A DNA stretch of 64,000 bases, taken from Paenibacillus illinoisensis NBRC 15959. GTDB taxonomy: Bacteria; Bacillota; Bacilli; Paenibacillales; Paenibacillaceae. The stretch spans positions 1 to 64,000 of the forward strand of contig NZ_BIME01000015.1 of assembly GCF_004000925.1 (NCBI RefSeq), in the 5' to 3' direction. This document shows, piece after piece, positions 25,423-34,459 of the stretch. The notes below the pieces were generated by a model. That model had not been told where the DNA came from, searched no databases, and saw only the letters and a program-made list of their open reading frames with translations. The position numbers and the translations under genes are program-made. Within the stretch, counting starts at the first letter, position 1, and the number at the start of each line of letters is the position of its first letter.

Positions 25423-28400
25423 TTGGGTCTTACTAAAATATTAAAAAAGCCCCTTCTTTCAGTCCTCGCAATAAGTTTGATCTTAACTTCACCTCCAGCG
25501 ATTTTCGCGGGAGGTGGCCCTGGAACCAAACCTATACTAGAGGCTGCAAGAATTGTACCTTCTACCCCCGCAAAATCTCAAAAGAAAATAATTCCGCTAG
25601 AAGGTAAGGGATTAACTAATATTGGAATATATATTTATCAATTAGATAATATGAAATGGAAAGTTGATGGAGAATGTAATGGTCAAGAGCTGTCTAACAA
25701 CTCTTCTACAAACAAACCAAACTCTTCTACCGTATGCATAGATTTATCTTTAGAAGCTCCAAGTTACAGGCCTACAGTTTATTATGATATAAATGATGAA
25801 CCAATCTCTAACGCAGAAATAGTTGAGAACTCCCTTGCACCAGAATATATGGATAACTCCAAGTATTACCAACCTGGGCTGCCTATTTTATTAGGCGTAG
25901 ATTCTTTTAACAATAAAAGGGTTAAGTTTCAGATGCAAATAGGTGGAGCCATTGAGCCTACAGAATATAGACCTTATAATCCACCTAAATACTCTGCAGA
26001 CTATTTATTTAATACCGACCTATACTGGTACGGCAAAGCCGAGATTACCAAAGAAATCAATCTCACCAATGGCGGTCAGCTCAGCATTAACCAATCCAAG
26101 CAATTAAATGCAACCGTAAAGACCAAAACCGGTGATGGAAGCTTTGGTGCTGAAACCAATGTAAATAGCGGTAATGGGCGCACGACCTGGACTTCCTCCA
26201 ACCCTGGTGTTGCAACCGTTAGTAATTCAGGATTAGTTCAGGCCGTAAGCAGGGGGACTACGACCATCACCGTACTGTGGGAGAAAGACGACTTCCAATT
26301 AACGACAACCACAACGATTGGTGTAGATGAGGATCCCGGAAACGGGGATGGCGGAGGCAATGGGGGCGGAGGTGGTGTTGGATGTTCACCGACAATCGGG
26401 CCACCATCTACAGGGACGATTATGAGCAAGAGTGACCTTGATCCAAATGCTAACGGTGTAATAAAGTCAGATAACAGAGGGAATGAGACATTCAATGTAC
26501 TGAGAGGAATCCCTACTTCTGAGTCACTGTATACCAATGCCTTTGCTGACAACTATCTCTTCAAGCAGGCCTGGGCGAAAATGTCGGGCAAAGTTACGTA
26601 TGATTGCAGTGTTACGCTATCCTATGACAGAGAATGGACGGTTCCCGGACCACCGCTCTGTACCGAGGATGGCTGTACGGATGGACCACCTGTTCCAGCC
26701 AATGACACCGTAACCAAACCATACAATTTCCAGATTACACGGGACTACTCGTACTGGAAAATCAACAATCTTGAAGTGTACAAGATCGCAAACGCGACCA
26801 TGCAGAATTATGCCCTGCCGGGTGAACTGGTCACCATGACTCCATCCGGATATACACCGCCAACTTTGGTATCCAAAAATGATGACAACGTGGAGAGCCA
26901 CGTCAGACCAGGGCAAACAACGTCTATCTCCTATACCCCACCTAAATTAACAGGCGGGCTGAATGCACCTCCCGATGTGCCGGATGATACATCACGTTTG
27001 AAGGGCATGGCGGAGTCCAACACCCCTCAGGCAAAAGTGAATAATGACTCGGTCATATTTAACAATACCAAGATTATGGATGACACGGAGGCGACCAAGG
27101 ACGGACCTACGCCATCCAATATTCCTAACCCTACAACGATTGGCCAGGATGTCCTGTATAAGCCAAATAACATGATTAGTAACACGCTGGTCAACAAAGA
27201 AAACACGCCAAGTTCCGGTACCATTTATTACGATCTGCTGCCCGGGAATGTAAACGGCGGCGCCAACAAAGATTTCCCAATTAACGGTATTAACACCGTT
27301 ACCGTGCACACCCCTGTCGTAAACTACGCCCTGGTATCGGATGATCAGGCTCATAATCAGAAGACGGTTCCGGATCTAACCCGGTCAGCACTGATTCTGG
27401 AACGTCCATTTATTGTACGTATCCCAACGACTGGTCAGCATTTGGACGCAGCAAGTTACCCTGGCTATGGCAACCGGGACTATGCCAAATATTTTCGATT
27501 GAAACAGGTGAAATTCCCGTTCGATGTCTACAACGCGGACAGAAGCCAATTTATCCCGGCTAAAACCTGGGTGGATATCCCGGTAAACCAGCTGGACACC
27601 AGCTTTTACCTCCCGGTATGGGTAGACGAGGGCAACTATGAAATTGAATTCCGCAACATTGCGGAGAACGCACCCTCCAACTTCACCGAACAGCAGGATG
27701 CCAATACCAACCTGGCCCATCACGTAGCTGCCGATACGGTTCCAGTCGACGTCATCGGTAGGCTATACGATTTTCACGTCACCGACATCTCGGACTACAA
27801 CTGGGAAAATGTTTTTCGCAAGCAGCCGGACAGCCCGGAGCCAACAGGAGTCAGCTATTGGACAGGCTTGAATCGTATAGATGGTGACCCTCGTGGCAAC
27901 CTGGCACCTTTCGTACTGCCCATTCGTCCAGGCAGCCATCCCATACAGGGATTCAAAAATGTGGCTGTAAAAACCGGGTACCATATCAAGTTTGACCTCA
28001 AAACGAAAGGTAATATGTTTGGTCAGCAGGATGGGGTACGGATTACGCCAACTTTTCATTTCGTCAACGAGGATGGTACCTCCCGGCAGGAGGTAGATCT
28101 GTATTACCACAGAGGACAGGAAAGATTTATCCGTATCGGATCTGCACAGGATTTGGAGAAACGCTTTGTGGTTCTGAATGCCCGTTTGCGGAATGTTCCT
28201 GGTACGGAACTGGGCGATGCTGCCCGTTATCGATACACCTATGAACTGACCAAAGAGGAGCAGAGCCAAGGCACACTGGCAGAATACATGGTTCGTTTCG
28301 TCGATCAGATCTCGCACCAGAAAACGTGGGTGGGACGTTATGATTGGATGATCCTGCCCTCATCCATTCGCACATTGATCGGACCCAAAACGGACATCCC

Positions 28401-28791
28401 GCAAGGCGTTAACTTGGATCGGGCAAATGCAGCCATCCAGCACTGGTACGGAGAATACAGCCTGCCAGCCGATGTATATGCCGTGCCGAAAGGCACGGAT
28501 ATGGAGCCACTTGCGAGACAAAACCAGTTGGATGAAAAGTCCGCTGTGTTTCTGAGAAATGGGTATATCGTAGTCAACTTCAATATTGAAAGTCTACGAG
28601 ATGGCGATACTGACGCGCCTCATCTCCAGTACATCTATGCACCTCTGATGAATCAGTGGCAGATGGAGGGTTTTCAGAACAATCCAGTCGATACTGAAGG
28701 CAATTCTTGGCCCATCCAAGACGGGGATGTTGTCTTCTACCATGCCAATCGGTCGAGCCGAAGCGACTTCCAATCCCAAGTGCCACATTAA
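25423..28791 (+). CDS. Large secreted protein with bacterial Ig-like domain
   Basis: A 1122-residue protein from a TTG start with AAGGGTGAT upstream. It has a signal peptide (about 1-30, ending SPPAIFAGG) and an AT-rich-encoded region to about residue 205. A BIG2-type Ig-like domain follows (about 215-300, SNPGVATVSNSGLVQAVSRG), then a Gly/Asp linker (DPGNGDGGGNGGGGGVG). The remaining ~800 residues of beta-rich sequence contain an internal Pro/Asn/Thr-rich spacer (about 500-600). No catalytic motif is apparent. It may be an extracellular structural or binding partner of the SLH protein upstream. Function unknown; I do not assign a family to the large C-terminal part. Confidence 0.8.
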   Translation: MGLTKILKKPLLSVLAISLILTSPPAIFAGGGPGTKPILEAARIVPSTPAKSQKKIIPLEGKGLTNIGIYIYQLDNMKWKVDGECNGQELSNNSSTNKPNSSTVCIDLSLEAPSYRPTVYYDINDEPISNAEIVENSLAPEYMDNSKYYQPGLPILLGVDSFNNKRVKFQMQIGGAIEPTEYRPYNPPKYSADYLFNTDLYWYGKAEITKEINLTNGGQLSINQSKQLNATVKTKTGDGSFGAETNVNSGNGRTTWTSSNPGVATVSNSGLVQAVSRGTTTITVLWEKDDFQLTTTTTIGVDEDPGNGDGGGNGGGGGVGCSPTIGPPSTGTIMSKSDLDPNANGVIKSDNRGNETFNVLRGIPTSESLYTNAFADNYLFKQAWAKMSGKVTYDCSVTLSYDREWTVPGPPLCTEDGCTDGPPVPANDTVTKPYNFQITRDYSYWKINNLEVYKIANATMQNYALPGELVTMTPSGYTPPTLVSKNDDNVESHVRPGQTTSISYTPPKLTGGLNAPPDVPDDTSRLKGMAESNTPQAKVNNDSVIFNNTKIMDDTEATKDGPTPSNIPNPTTIGQDVLYKPNNMISNTLVNKENTPSSGTIYYDLLPGNVNGGANKDFPINGINTVTVHTPVVNYALVSDDQAHNQKTVPDLTRSALILERPFIVRIPTTGQHLDAASYPGYGNRDYAKYFRLKQVKFPFDVYNADRSQFIPAKTWVDIPVNQLDTSFYLPVWVDEGNYEIEFRNIAENAPSNFTEQQDANTNLAHHVAADTVPVDVIGRLYDFHVTDISDYNWENVFRKQPDSPEPTGVSYWTGLNRIDGDPRGNLAPFVLPIRPGSHPIQGFKNVAVKTGYHIKFDLKTKGNMFGQQDGVRITPTFHFVNEDGTSRQEVDLYYHRGQERFIRIGSAQDLEKRFVVLNARLRNVPGTELGDAARYRYTYELTKEEQSQGTLAEYMVRFVDQISHQKTWVGRYDWMILPSSIRTLIGPKTDIPQGVNLDRANAAIQHWYGEYSLPADVYAVPKGTDMEPLARQNQLDEKSAVFLRNGYIVVNFNIESLRDGDTDAPHLQYIYAPLMNQWQMEGFQNNPVDTEGNSWPIQDGDVVFYHANRSSRSDFQSQVPH

Positions 28792-28939
28792 AAAAAGATA
28801 TCAGGCGATGCTTAATACTCGGCTGAGTCCCCCATGCTTACGTATATTGGTTTTAATAGATCGGTTTGCGTACATCGGTTTACTTACATTGTAGTACTTT
28901 TCAACAGCAGTTCATCATTTCATATAGTCCTTATACAGT

Positions 28940-28989
28940 AAAAGGATTACTCCGGCCGTCACCACCATGACCCGGAATAATCCTTTTTC
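28940..28989. terminator. Bidirectional terminator between convergent operons
   Basis: Arms AAAAGGATTA(C)TCCGG and CCGGA(A)TAATCCTTTT around a 16-base loop, with T runs readable from both sides. It serves the secreted protein gene (plus) and the ABC importer operon (minus). Confidence 0.88.
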
Positions 28990-29029
28990 TTCGCTTAATT
29001 ATAAAAAAACCACAATACACCGTACCAAC

Positions 29030-29860
29030 TCAACCGGTGATGCCTTGCAGGGCATACTCTCGCATCTTATCCTTGATCTCCCTCACCGACAACACCGAAG
29101 TCATCAGGTTTCGTGTATAAGGATGACTGGCTTTACGCGTTAGTTGTGCACTTTCTAACACCTCAACGACTTCACCCTTGTACATAACCGCAGTGCGATC
29201 GCTAACCTGCTGCACCACGGCCAGATCATGCGATATGAAGATATATGAGATCCCTGTCTCTTCACGCAATCGGACCAACAGATTCAACATTTGCTGCTGA
29301 ATGGAAACATCGAGAGCCGAGGTAGCCTCATCAAAAATAATCACATCCGGCTGCACTCCGATCGCCCGGGCAATAACCACTCGCTGCTGCTCCCCACCAC
29401 TGATTTCGTGTGGATACTTGTCAGCAATCGCAGCAGGCAATCCCACCAGCTCCAGCAAACGATGAATTTCCTTTTCGCCCTGCCTGCGTTTGATCAGTTT
29501 ATAATTCAATAAAGGCTCAAGGATAAATGATCCCACCCTCATGCGGGGATTGAAAATCGCCGAAGGTTCCTGAAAAACCATCTGAATCTGCTTGCGCTGC
29601 AGCCGCAAAGCCTCTCCACTGATCAGAGTAATATCCTGCTTACGATAGATGATATGCCCGGAGGTTGCCTTTTCCAGATGGGTTACGCATTTGGCCAAGG
29701 TGCTCTTGCCACTTCCGCTCTCACCTACAATTCCCAGACATTCTCCCGGATAGAGCTTCAGGTTGATCGATTGCAATGCTGAATGGGCTCCCTGGCCCCT
29801 GGATTCGTAGGTTTTACTTAAATTCCTCATTTCCAGAACGGGTATCCTCTCATCTACCAT
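29030..29860 (-). CDS. Nik/Opp-type ABC transporter ATPase, second subunit
   Basis: A 276-residue ATPase of the dipeptide/nickel (DppF/NikE) family. It has Walker A GESGSGKST (about 42-50), a Q-loop region KQIQMVFQEPSAIFNPRM, signature ISGGEQQRV, Walker B VIIFDEATSALD and switch His in FISHDLAVV. It couples ATP hydrolysis to substrate import through the two permeases of this operon. It overlaps the preceding ATPase gene by 11 bases and is the last gene, followed by a terminator. Family membership does not itself tell peptide from metal; the cargo is argued from the cobalamin riboswitch at the operon head. Confidence 0.92.
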   Translation of the reverse strand: MVDERIPVLEMRNLSKTYESRGQGAHSALQSINLKLYPGECLGIVGESGSGKSTLAKCVTHLEKATSGHIIYRKQDITLISGEALRLQRKQIQMVFQEPSAIFNPRMRVGSFILEPLLNYKLIKRRQGEKEIHRLLELVGLPAAIADKYPHEISGGEQQRVVIARAIGVQPDVIIFDEATSALDVSIQQQMLNLLVRLREETGISYIFISHDLAVVQQVSDRTAVMYKGEVVEVLESAQLTRKASHPYTRNLMTSVLSVREIKDKMREYALQGITG

Positions 29861-30647
29861 CCGTATTCTCCTCCAGTTCAGGTACTGCAGCTAGCAATTC
29901 GCGAGTATAGGCGTGACGTGGACTTGTAATAATACTTGAAGTTTGTCCAAACTCAACCAGTGACCCGTTCTGCATCACACCGATGTAGTCTGCCATATGG
30001 GCTGCAACAGCAATATTGTGCGTCACAATGATCATCCCTGTTCCCTGACTTGCCCGAAGGTTCGTCAATCGTTTGATCACTTCAACCTGAGTGGTTACAT
30101 CCAGCGCACTGGTCGGTTCATCGGCAAGCAGCAGCTCTGGCTCCATCGTTACCGCCATGGCAATTGCCGTTCGCTGCTTCATGCCTCCGCTAAGCTGGCC
30201 GGGATACATGCTCATCATCCGCTCGGGGTCATCCAGTCCCATCTGTGAGAGCATGTCCACCGCCATGGCATAGGCAGCTTTCTTCGATAGTTCAACGTGT
30301 GTACGGATCGCCTCGATGTACTGACTTCCTACTGTACGGATGGGATTCAGATAAGAACCGCTATCCTGAAAAACCATAGCCATCCGCTTGCCGCGTATGC
30401 TGCCCCATTCCTTCTGCGAAAGACTAAATATCGATTTCCCCTGAAATAAAATGTCTCCCCCGGCATACTGCCCGCCGTCTGGAAGCATGCCGAGCAAAGC
30501 TCGAAGCAACGTCGATTTACCACTTCCGCTCTCGCCCACGATTCCGATAATCTCCCCGGCATTCATTGCGAACGATACATTCTGCAGTGCAGGTGAACCG
30601 CTCTTATATGCTACAGAAAGCCGATCTACACCCAGCAAGTTGCTCAT
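29850..30647 (-). CDS. Nik/Opp-type ABC transporter ATPase, first subunit
   Basis: A 265-residue ATPase (DppD/NikD type): Walker A GESGSGKST (about 36-44), MVFQDSGSYLNPIRTVGSQ, signature LSGGMKQRT, Walker B LLLADEPTSALD and the H-loop VTHNIAVAAHMAD. At 265 residues it is nearer NikD than the longer OppD proteins, which carry a C-terminal extension; that extension is absent here. Its ATG overlaps the stop of the binding-protein gene by one base (TAATG) and its end overlaps the second ATPase, so the three genes are tightly coupled. Confidence 0.92.
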   Translation of the reverse strand: MSNLLGVDRLSVAYKSGSPALQNVSFAMNAGEIIGIVGESGSGKSTLLRALLGMLPDGGQYAGGDILFQGKSIFSLSQKEWGSIRGKRMAMVFQDSGSYLNPIRTVGSQYIEAIRTHVELSKKAAYAMAVDMLSQMGLDDPERMMSMYPGQLSGGMKQRTAIAMAVTMEPELLLADEPTSALDVTTQVEVIKRLTNLRASQGTGMIIVTHNIAVAAHMADYIGVMQNGSLVEFGQTSSIITSPRHAYTRELLAAVPELEENTDGR

Positions 30648-32239
30648 TATTGCCCAACCTGAATATTACGATCCAGGAGATAAAAGTCGATCGGATACAT
30701 CGTCGCACCCTGAACGTTGCTCTTGCTTACAATGTTAATTGGAGTATAGGTAATAAACATGTATGCCGCATCATCCAGAATCATCTGCTGGGCTTCTGCA
30801 GCCAGTTCATATCTTTTCTCCACATCGAATTCGGAATGCAGCTGCTGAATCACCGCATCCAGCTTCGGATTGCTGTATCCACCGATGTTCCACTCCGCTC
30901 CCGTTTTGAAATAAAAGTCGAGAATATACTGGGGATCTCCGGTAATCCCTGTATTAATGCTGGTCAGCGCCAAATCGTAGTTCCCGCTTTTTTGGTGATC
31001 AGTCAGATCCTCGTAAGAGGTCATTTCCAGATTAACTCCAATTTCCTTGAGTTGGGACTGCATTGCAGCAGCCACAATGGAGTCCGATTCATAAGCCGAA
31101 TTGAGAATCAATTGAAGCGTTAGCTTCTGTCCGTCTTTTTCCCGAATACCGTCCCCACCCGCATCCATGTAGCCAGCCTTATCCAACAGCTTCTTGGCTG
31201 TCTCCGGTTCATAGTCATACCCCTTGACCTGATCATAGCCAAAAGGCAGAGCCGAGGTAAACGGTCCTTTGGCCGCCTGACCGCCCACCAGTGTGTTTGC
31301 ATACATCTCGCGGTCTATGCCGTACGAGATTGCCCGCCGTACGTCCGGCTCACTCAGCAGCGGATTCTGCGTATTAAACCATACAAACTGCGTACGCAGG
31401 CTCGGGATTTCATCAATCGTATATTGACTCTGATCCTGGAATAATGCCAGGTTGCTTCGTCCCACGTTGCTGGCTACATCAATCTCACCCGATTGCAGTG
31501 CAAGGGCACGCGTGCTGTCATCCTTGATATATTTGAATGTAATGGTATCCACATCGGCTGCCCCGTCCCAGTATCCGTCATACTTTTTCACCTGAATCTC
31601 CTGATCCGGGGTATAGCCTGTTACCATAAACGGCCCTGTAGCGATAGGCTCACTCTTGAATTTGGACGTATCCGCGCTCGTATCCACGATTACAAACAGG
31701 GGTTCAGCAATATTGCCAAGAAGGGATGCATAAGGCTCAGTTGTTTTAATGGTCAGATCCTGACCTTCGCCAGTCATGGAAGCTACCGGCAAGGTCGACT
31801 GTCCTCTCTCATTTAATTCGATGGAACGTTCAATGGACTTCTTCACCGCATCTGCCGTGACCTTATTACCGTTATGAAACGTTACACCTTCCCGGATATG
31901 AAAATGCCATGTCGTATCATCGATTCGATCCCAGCTATCCGCAATTTTCGGTACCAATTTCATATTTTCATCAAACTGAATCAGGGTCTCTCCTATTGCT
32001 GCCCGTGTAAGGGTCCAGCCGTTCCACTCCTCTGCCGGATCCAGATTACTTCCAAGCCAGAATAGCGCTACATTCAGATGAGTCGGTGTACCAGCACTGC
32101 CTTTGTCCGCCTCCACCTTTTCGCCAGATGATGATGAGGTGGAAGTATTTGTTGGGGTTTGGCCACATGCCGCGATAATACATAAAACCAATAATGACAG
32201 TACGGTAAGCGTTAGTGTTTTTCCATATCTCGAATTCAT
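30647..32239 (-). CDS. Family 5 solute-binding lipoprotein (NikA/DppA-like)
   Basis: A 530-residue lipoprotein with lipobox IIAAC near residue 25 and a Ser/Thr-rich tether. The binding fold is that of the peptide/nickel family: opening HLNVALFWLGSNLDPAEEWN; ETLIQFDENMKLVPKIADSW; TWHFHIREGVTFHNGNKVTA; LLDKAGYMDAGGDGIREKDG. It captures the cargo outside the cell for the permeases encoded upstream. The gene lies third in the operon (permease, permease, binding protein, ATPase, ATPase), unlike the binding-protein-first order of classical nik and opp operons. AGGAGGAACGGG precedes the ATG. With a B12 riboswitch at the operon head, cobalt or a cobalt chelate is the favoured ligand (inference). Confidence 0.92.
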   Translation of the reverse strand: MNSRYGKTLTLTVLSLLVLCIIAACGQTPTNTSTSSSSGEKVEADKGSAGTPTHLNVALFWLGSNLDPAEEWNGWTLTRAAIGETLIQFDENMKLVPKIADSWDRIDDTTWHFHIREGVTFHNGNKVTADAVKKSIERSIELNERGQSTLPVASMTGEGQDLTIKTTEPYASLLGNIAEPLFVIVDTSADTSKFKSEPIATGPFMVTGYTPDQEIQVKKYDGYWDGAADVDTITFKYIKDDSTRALALQSGEIDVASNVGRSNLALFQDQSQYTIDEIPSLRTQFVWFNTQNPLLSEPDVRRAISYGIDREMYANTLVGGQAAKGPFTSALPFGYDQVKGYDYEPETAKKLLDKAGYMDAGGDGIREKDGQKLTLQLILNSAYESDSIVAAAMQSQLKEIGVNLEMTSYEDLTDHQKSGNYDLALTSINTGITGDPQYILDFYFKTGAEWNIGGYSNPKLDAVIQQLHSEFDVEKRYELAAEAQQMILDDAAYMFITYTPINIVSKSNVQGATMYPIDFYLLDRNIQVGQ

Positions 32240-32253
32240 TCCCGTTCCTCCTG

Positions 32254-33096
32254 TTAAGCTGCCTTTTTCTTGGGATCCAGCACATCCCTCAGACTGTCGC
32301 CCAGCAAATTAAAAATGATCACCGTGCAAAAAATCGCAAGTCCCGGATAAATCAACAGCCACGGAGCTGTCTGCAAATATCGTCTGCCTTCATTCAGCAT
32401 CGCCCCCCACTCCGGTTCAGGAGGCTGAGCACCCAGCCCCAAAAAGGACAGGCCTGAGATGGATAACATCATGCCTCCCACATCCATCATCGCCATAACG
32501 ATGAGAGGAGACAGCATGTTGGGCAGGATGGTTCTGGTGATGATCTGAATCTTCCGTGCGCCGCTGAAGGCTGCCGCAGCGACATACTCCTTTTGCTGAA
32601 GCGAGATCACCAGACTTCTTGCCAGTCGTGCATACTTCGCCCACCAGACAACAGCCAGGGCAATTACCGTATTAAATAGACCTGGCCCCAGCATCCCCAC
32701 TACTGCGATGGCGAAGATTAATCCTGGAAAGGCCATCAGCGTATCGGATAACCGCATCAGCACTGTATCCGTCAGACCACGGGCAAAACCTGCGATAACA
32801 CCAATGGCTACACCAAGCACAAACACAATTCCGATCATCATAAATGTAAGCAGAAGCGAGGTCCTTGCCCCGTAAAGGATACGGGATAACACGCAGCGTC
32901 CAAGCTGATCGGTTCCAAGCGGATATTCCGAACTGGCTGGCTGCAGTACCTTGGCAAAATTCGTTGCCAGTGGATCATGCGGTGCGAGCAGCGGCGAAAT
33001 CATGGCGAGAATGACCCAGAGGAGGGTCAGTGAACATAGAAACGTGAACCAGCGATGCTGTGTCAAAATAAGCTTAAATTCTCTCATTTTATACAT
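32254..33096 (-). CDS. Nik/Opp-type ABC permease, NikC/DppC-like
   Basis: About 280 residues from the ATG at 33096, which overlaps the stop of the preceding permease by eight bases; an ATG three codons later is equally possible. The N-terminal cytosolic stretch, first transmembrane helix and PSD-like loop (LGTDQLGRCVLSRILYGART) are typical of DppC/NikC. The EAA loop is AAAFSGARKIQIITRTILPN, and five to six transmembrane segments are predicted. It forms the channel with the NikB-like subunit. Confidence 0.9.
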   Translation of the reverse strand: MYKMREFKLILTQHRWFTFLCSLTLLWVILAMISPLLAPHDPLATNFAKVLQPASSEYPLGTDQLGRCVLSRILYGARTSLLLTFMMIGIVFVLGVAIGVIAGFARGLTDTVLMRLSDTLMAFPGLIFAIAVVGMLGPGLFNTVIALAVVWWAKYARLARSLVISLQQKEYVAAAAFSGARKIQIITRTILPNMLSPLIVMAMMDVGGMMLSISGLSFLGLGAQPPEPEWGAMLNEGRRYLQTAPWLLIYPGLAIFCTVIIFNLLGDSLRDVLDPKKKAA

Positions 33097-34027
33097 CCAC
33101 GTCCAGTCGAATCCGCGGGTCATGCAGATGTGTCCAGAGATCAACCATCAGATTCAGCAATACATAGATGGTTGCCATCCAGATGACGTAGCCCTGAATC
33201 AGGGGATAGTCCCTTGTAAAGATGGCATCCACCGCCATCTGCCCTACACCCGGCCATACGAACAAACTTTCCACAATGGCTGCCCCGCCGAGCAGGGCGC
33301 CTGTAGACATGCCCATGAGCGTAACGATGGGCAATAATATATTGGGTAAAATATGCTGCATCATGATGACTCTCCCCTTCACGCCTCTGGCTCTGGCCCC
33401 CGTTACATAGTTATGGGACATCTCTTCCAGAATCACCGTACGGATCTGCCTGATATATTGGGCGATCAGAGGTAACGCCAGTGTGCATGTGGGCAATATC
33501 AGGCTGTCCCAGCCCGAACTCCCCATAACGGGCAGCAGCTTGAGCTGTACGCCAAACACCAGCATGAGCAGCATCCCGAGCCAGAAGCTGGGCATGGACA
33601 GCCCTGCAAACGAAAACAGGCGAATGACGTAATCCAGCACTTTGTTTCTATACACTGCCGACAAAATACCCAGTGGAAACGCAATCAGAACGACCAGCAG
33701 CAGGGCACTTCCTGTTAGCCGAAGCGTAGCTGGAAGCCTGGACAGCAGAATGTCGAGCACAGGCCTGTCGTATTTATAGGACGTTCCGAAATCTCCGGTA
33801 AGCACCTGTCCCAGCCAGGTTCCGTAGCGTATCCAAAATGGCTGATCCAGTCCCAGCTGGACACGCACCTGCTGTACCAATTCGTCCGACGGTGTGACCC
33901 CTGTAGACATGAGCATAAGCCTTGCCGGGTCCCCCGGAGACAGATAGGTCAGCAGAAACGTCAGAAACGAAATGCCGAATAACACGGCTGCCAGCTGAAT
34001 GAATCTTTTCACAATATATTTACTCAC
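33089..34027 (-). CDS. Nik/Opp-type ABC permease, NikB/DppB-like
   Basis: First gene of the operon, 312 residues. I choose the GTG at 34027 (VSKYIVKRFIQLAAVLFG) because it gives the family N-terminus and has AGAGGA about ten bases upstream. An in-frame ATG at 34081 lies against the U tract of a riboswitch-linked terminator and is unlikely. Six transmembrane helices are predicted, with the motif DLGL..-like DQPFWIRYGTWLGQVLTGDF and EAA loop NYVTGARARGVKGRVIMMQH. The gene is immediately downstream of the cobalamin riboswitch/terminator, so the operon should be shut off when adenosylcobalamin is abundant. Confidence 0.92.
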   Translation of the reverse strand: MSKYIVKRFIQLAAVLFGISFLTFLLTYLSPGDPARLMLMSTGVTPSDELVQQVRVQLGLDQPFWIRYGTWLGQVLTGDFGTSYKYDRPVLDILLSRLPATLRLTGSALLLVVLIAFPLGILSAVYRNKVLDYVIRLFSFAGLSMPSFWLGMLLMLVFGVQLKLLPVMGSSGWDSLILPTCTLALPLIAQYIRQIRTVILEEMSHNYVTGARARGVKGRVIMMQHILPNILLPIVTLMGMSTGALLGGAAIVESLFVWPGVGQMAVDAIFTRDYPLIQGYVIWMATIYVLLNLMVDLWTHLHDPRIRLDVDV

Positions 34028-34084
34028 ATGTCTGACATCCTCTCCCCAATCTCCAACCCCGCACGTGACTTGTCCATGCATATC

Positions 34085-34127
34085 AAAAAAGACGTCTCTC
34101 TCCGCTAGTACCGGATAAGGACGTCTT
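34085..34127 (-). terminator. Riboswitch expression-platform terminator
   Basis: On the minus strand AAGACGTC (34120-34127) pairs with GACGTCTT (34089-34096), with an inner TCCG/CGGA helix, followed by six T. It sits between the cobalamin aptamer and the first permease gene. This is the layout of a transcription-attenuating riboswitch, in which B12 binding permits terminator formation. Confidence 0.85.
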
Positions 34128-34204
34128 AAATAAACAGATTTTCAGAAAAATCATGCTCTCTAAACACCTTCCTATCTCCCGTAGGTACTACTGTGTTGTT
34201 AAAC

Positions 34205-34362
34205 TAGGCAGGTCTCCTGGCTCCAGAATCCTCGTCATTGCAGCACCTTCCCGGTCTAAACCAGTGGCATAACGCTGCATGACTCCTCTGTTACAGTGGC
34301 GGGACCGCGCCGGCATCACACCGGTCTTCCCTATTAAGCTTCTACCCGAAGGTAAAGCACCC
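34205..34362 (-). ncRNA. Cobalamin (B12) riboswitch
   Basis: Read on the minus strand the element has the hallmark blocks in order: GGTGC opening at about 34361, TTAATAGGGAAGACCGGTG, the GCGGTCCCGCCACTGT core, a variable helix, GCCACTGG, and finally the B12 box AGCCAGGAGACCTGCC at 34207-34222. These match the adenosylcobalamin-class aptamer. It lies about 180 bases before the first gene of a Nik/Opp-type importer operon, with an intrinsic terminator between. It is expected to repress the importer when cobalamin is plentiful. Confidence 0.95.
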
Positions 34363-34459
34363 AGTTCCACATATTCAATTGAAATGCATTCTGTACCAGT
34401 ATAGCTGGCTCACAGATAATGATCAAAGCATTTATTCAAATTTGAAACAGCTCATCAGC

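Noticed and set aside
27763..28317. A 184-codon antisense frame inside the large secreted protein gene
   Set aside because: Composition is that of a shadow frame; no start signal and no domain.
34028..34081. ATG at 34081 as start of the first permease
   Set aside because: It lies against the U tract of the intrinsic terminator; the extra 18 residues are not permease-like, and the GTG at 34027 has a better site.
34188..34370. A 60-codon open frame in the leader of the Nik/Opp-type operon
   Set aside because: It coincides exactly with the cobalamin riboswitch on the same strand; the structured RNA explains the sequence and there is no ribosome site.
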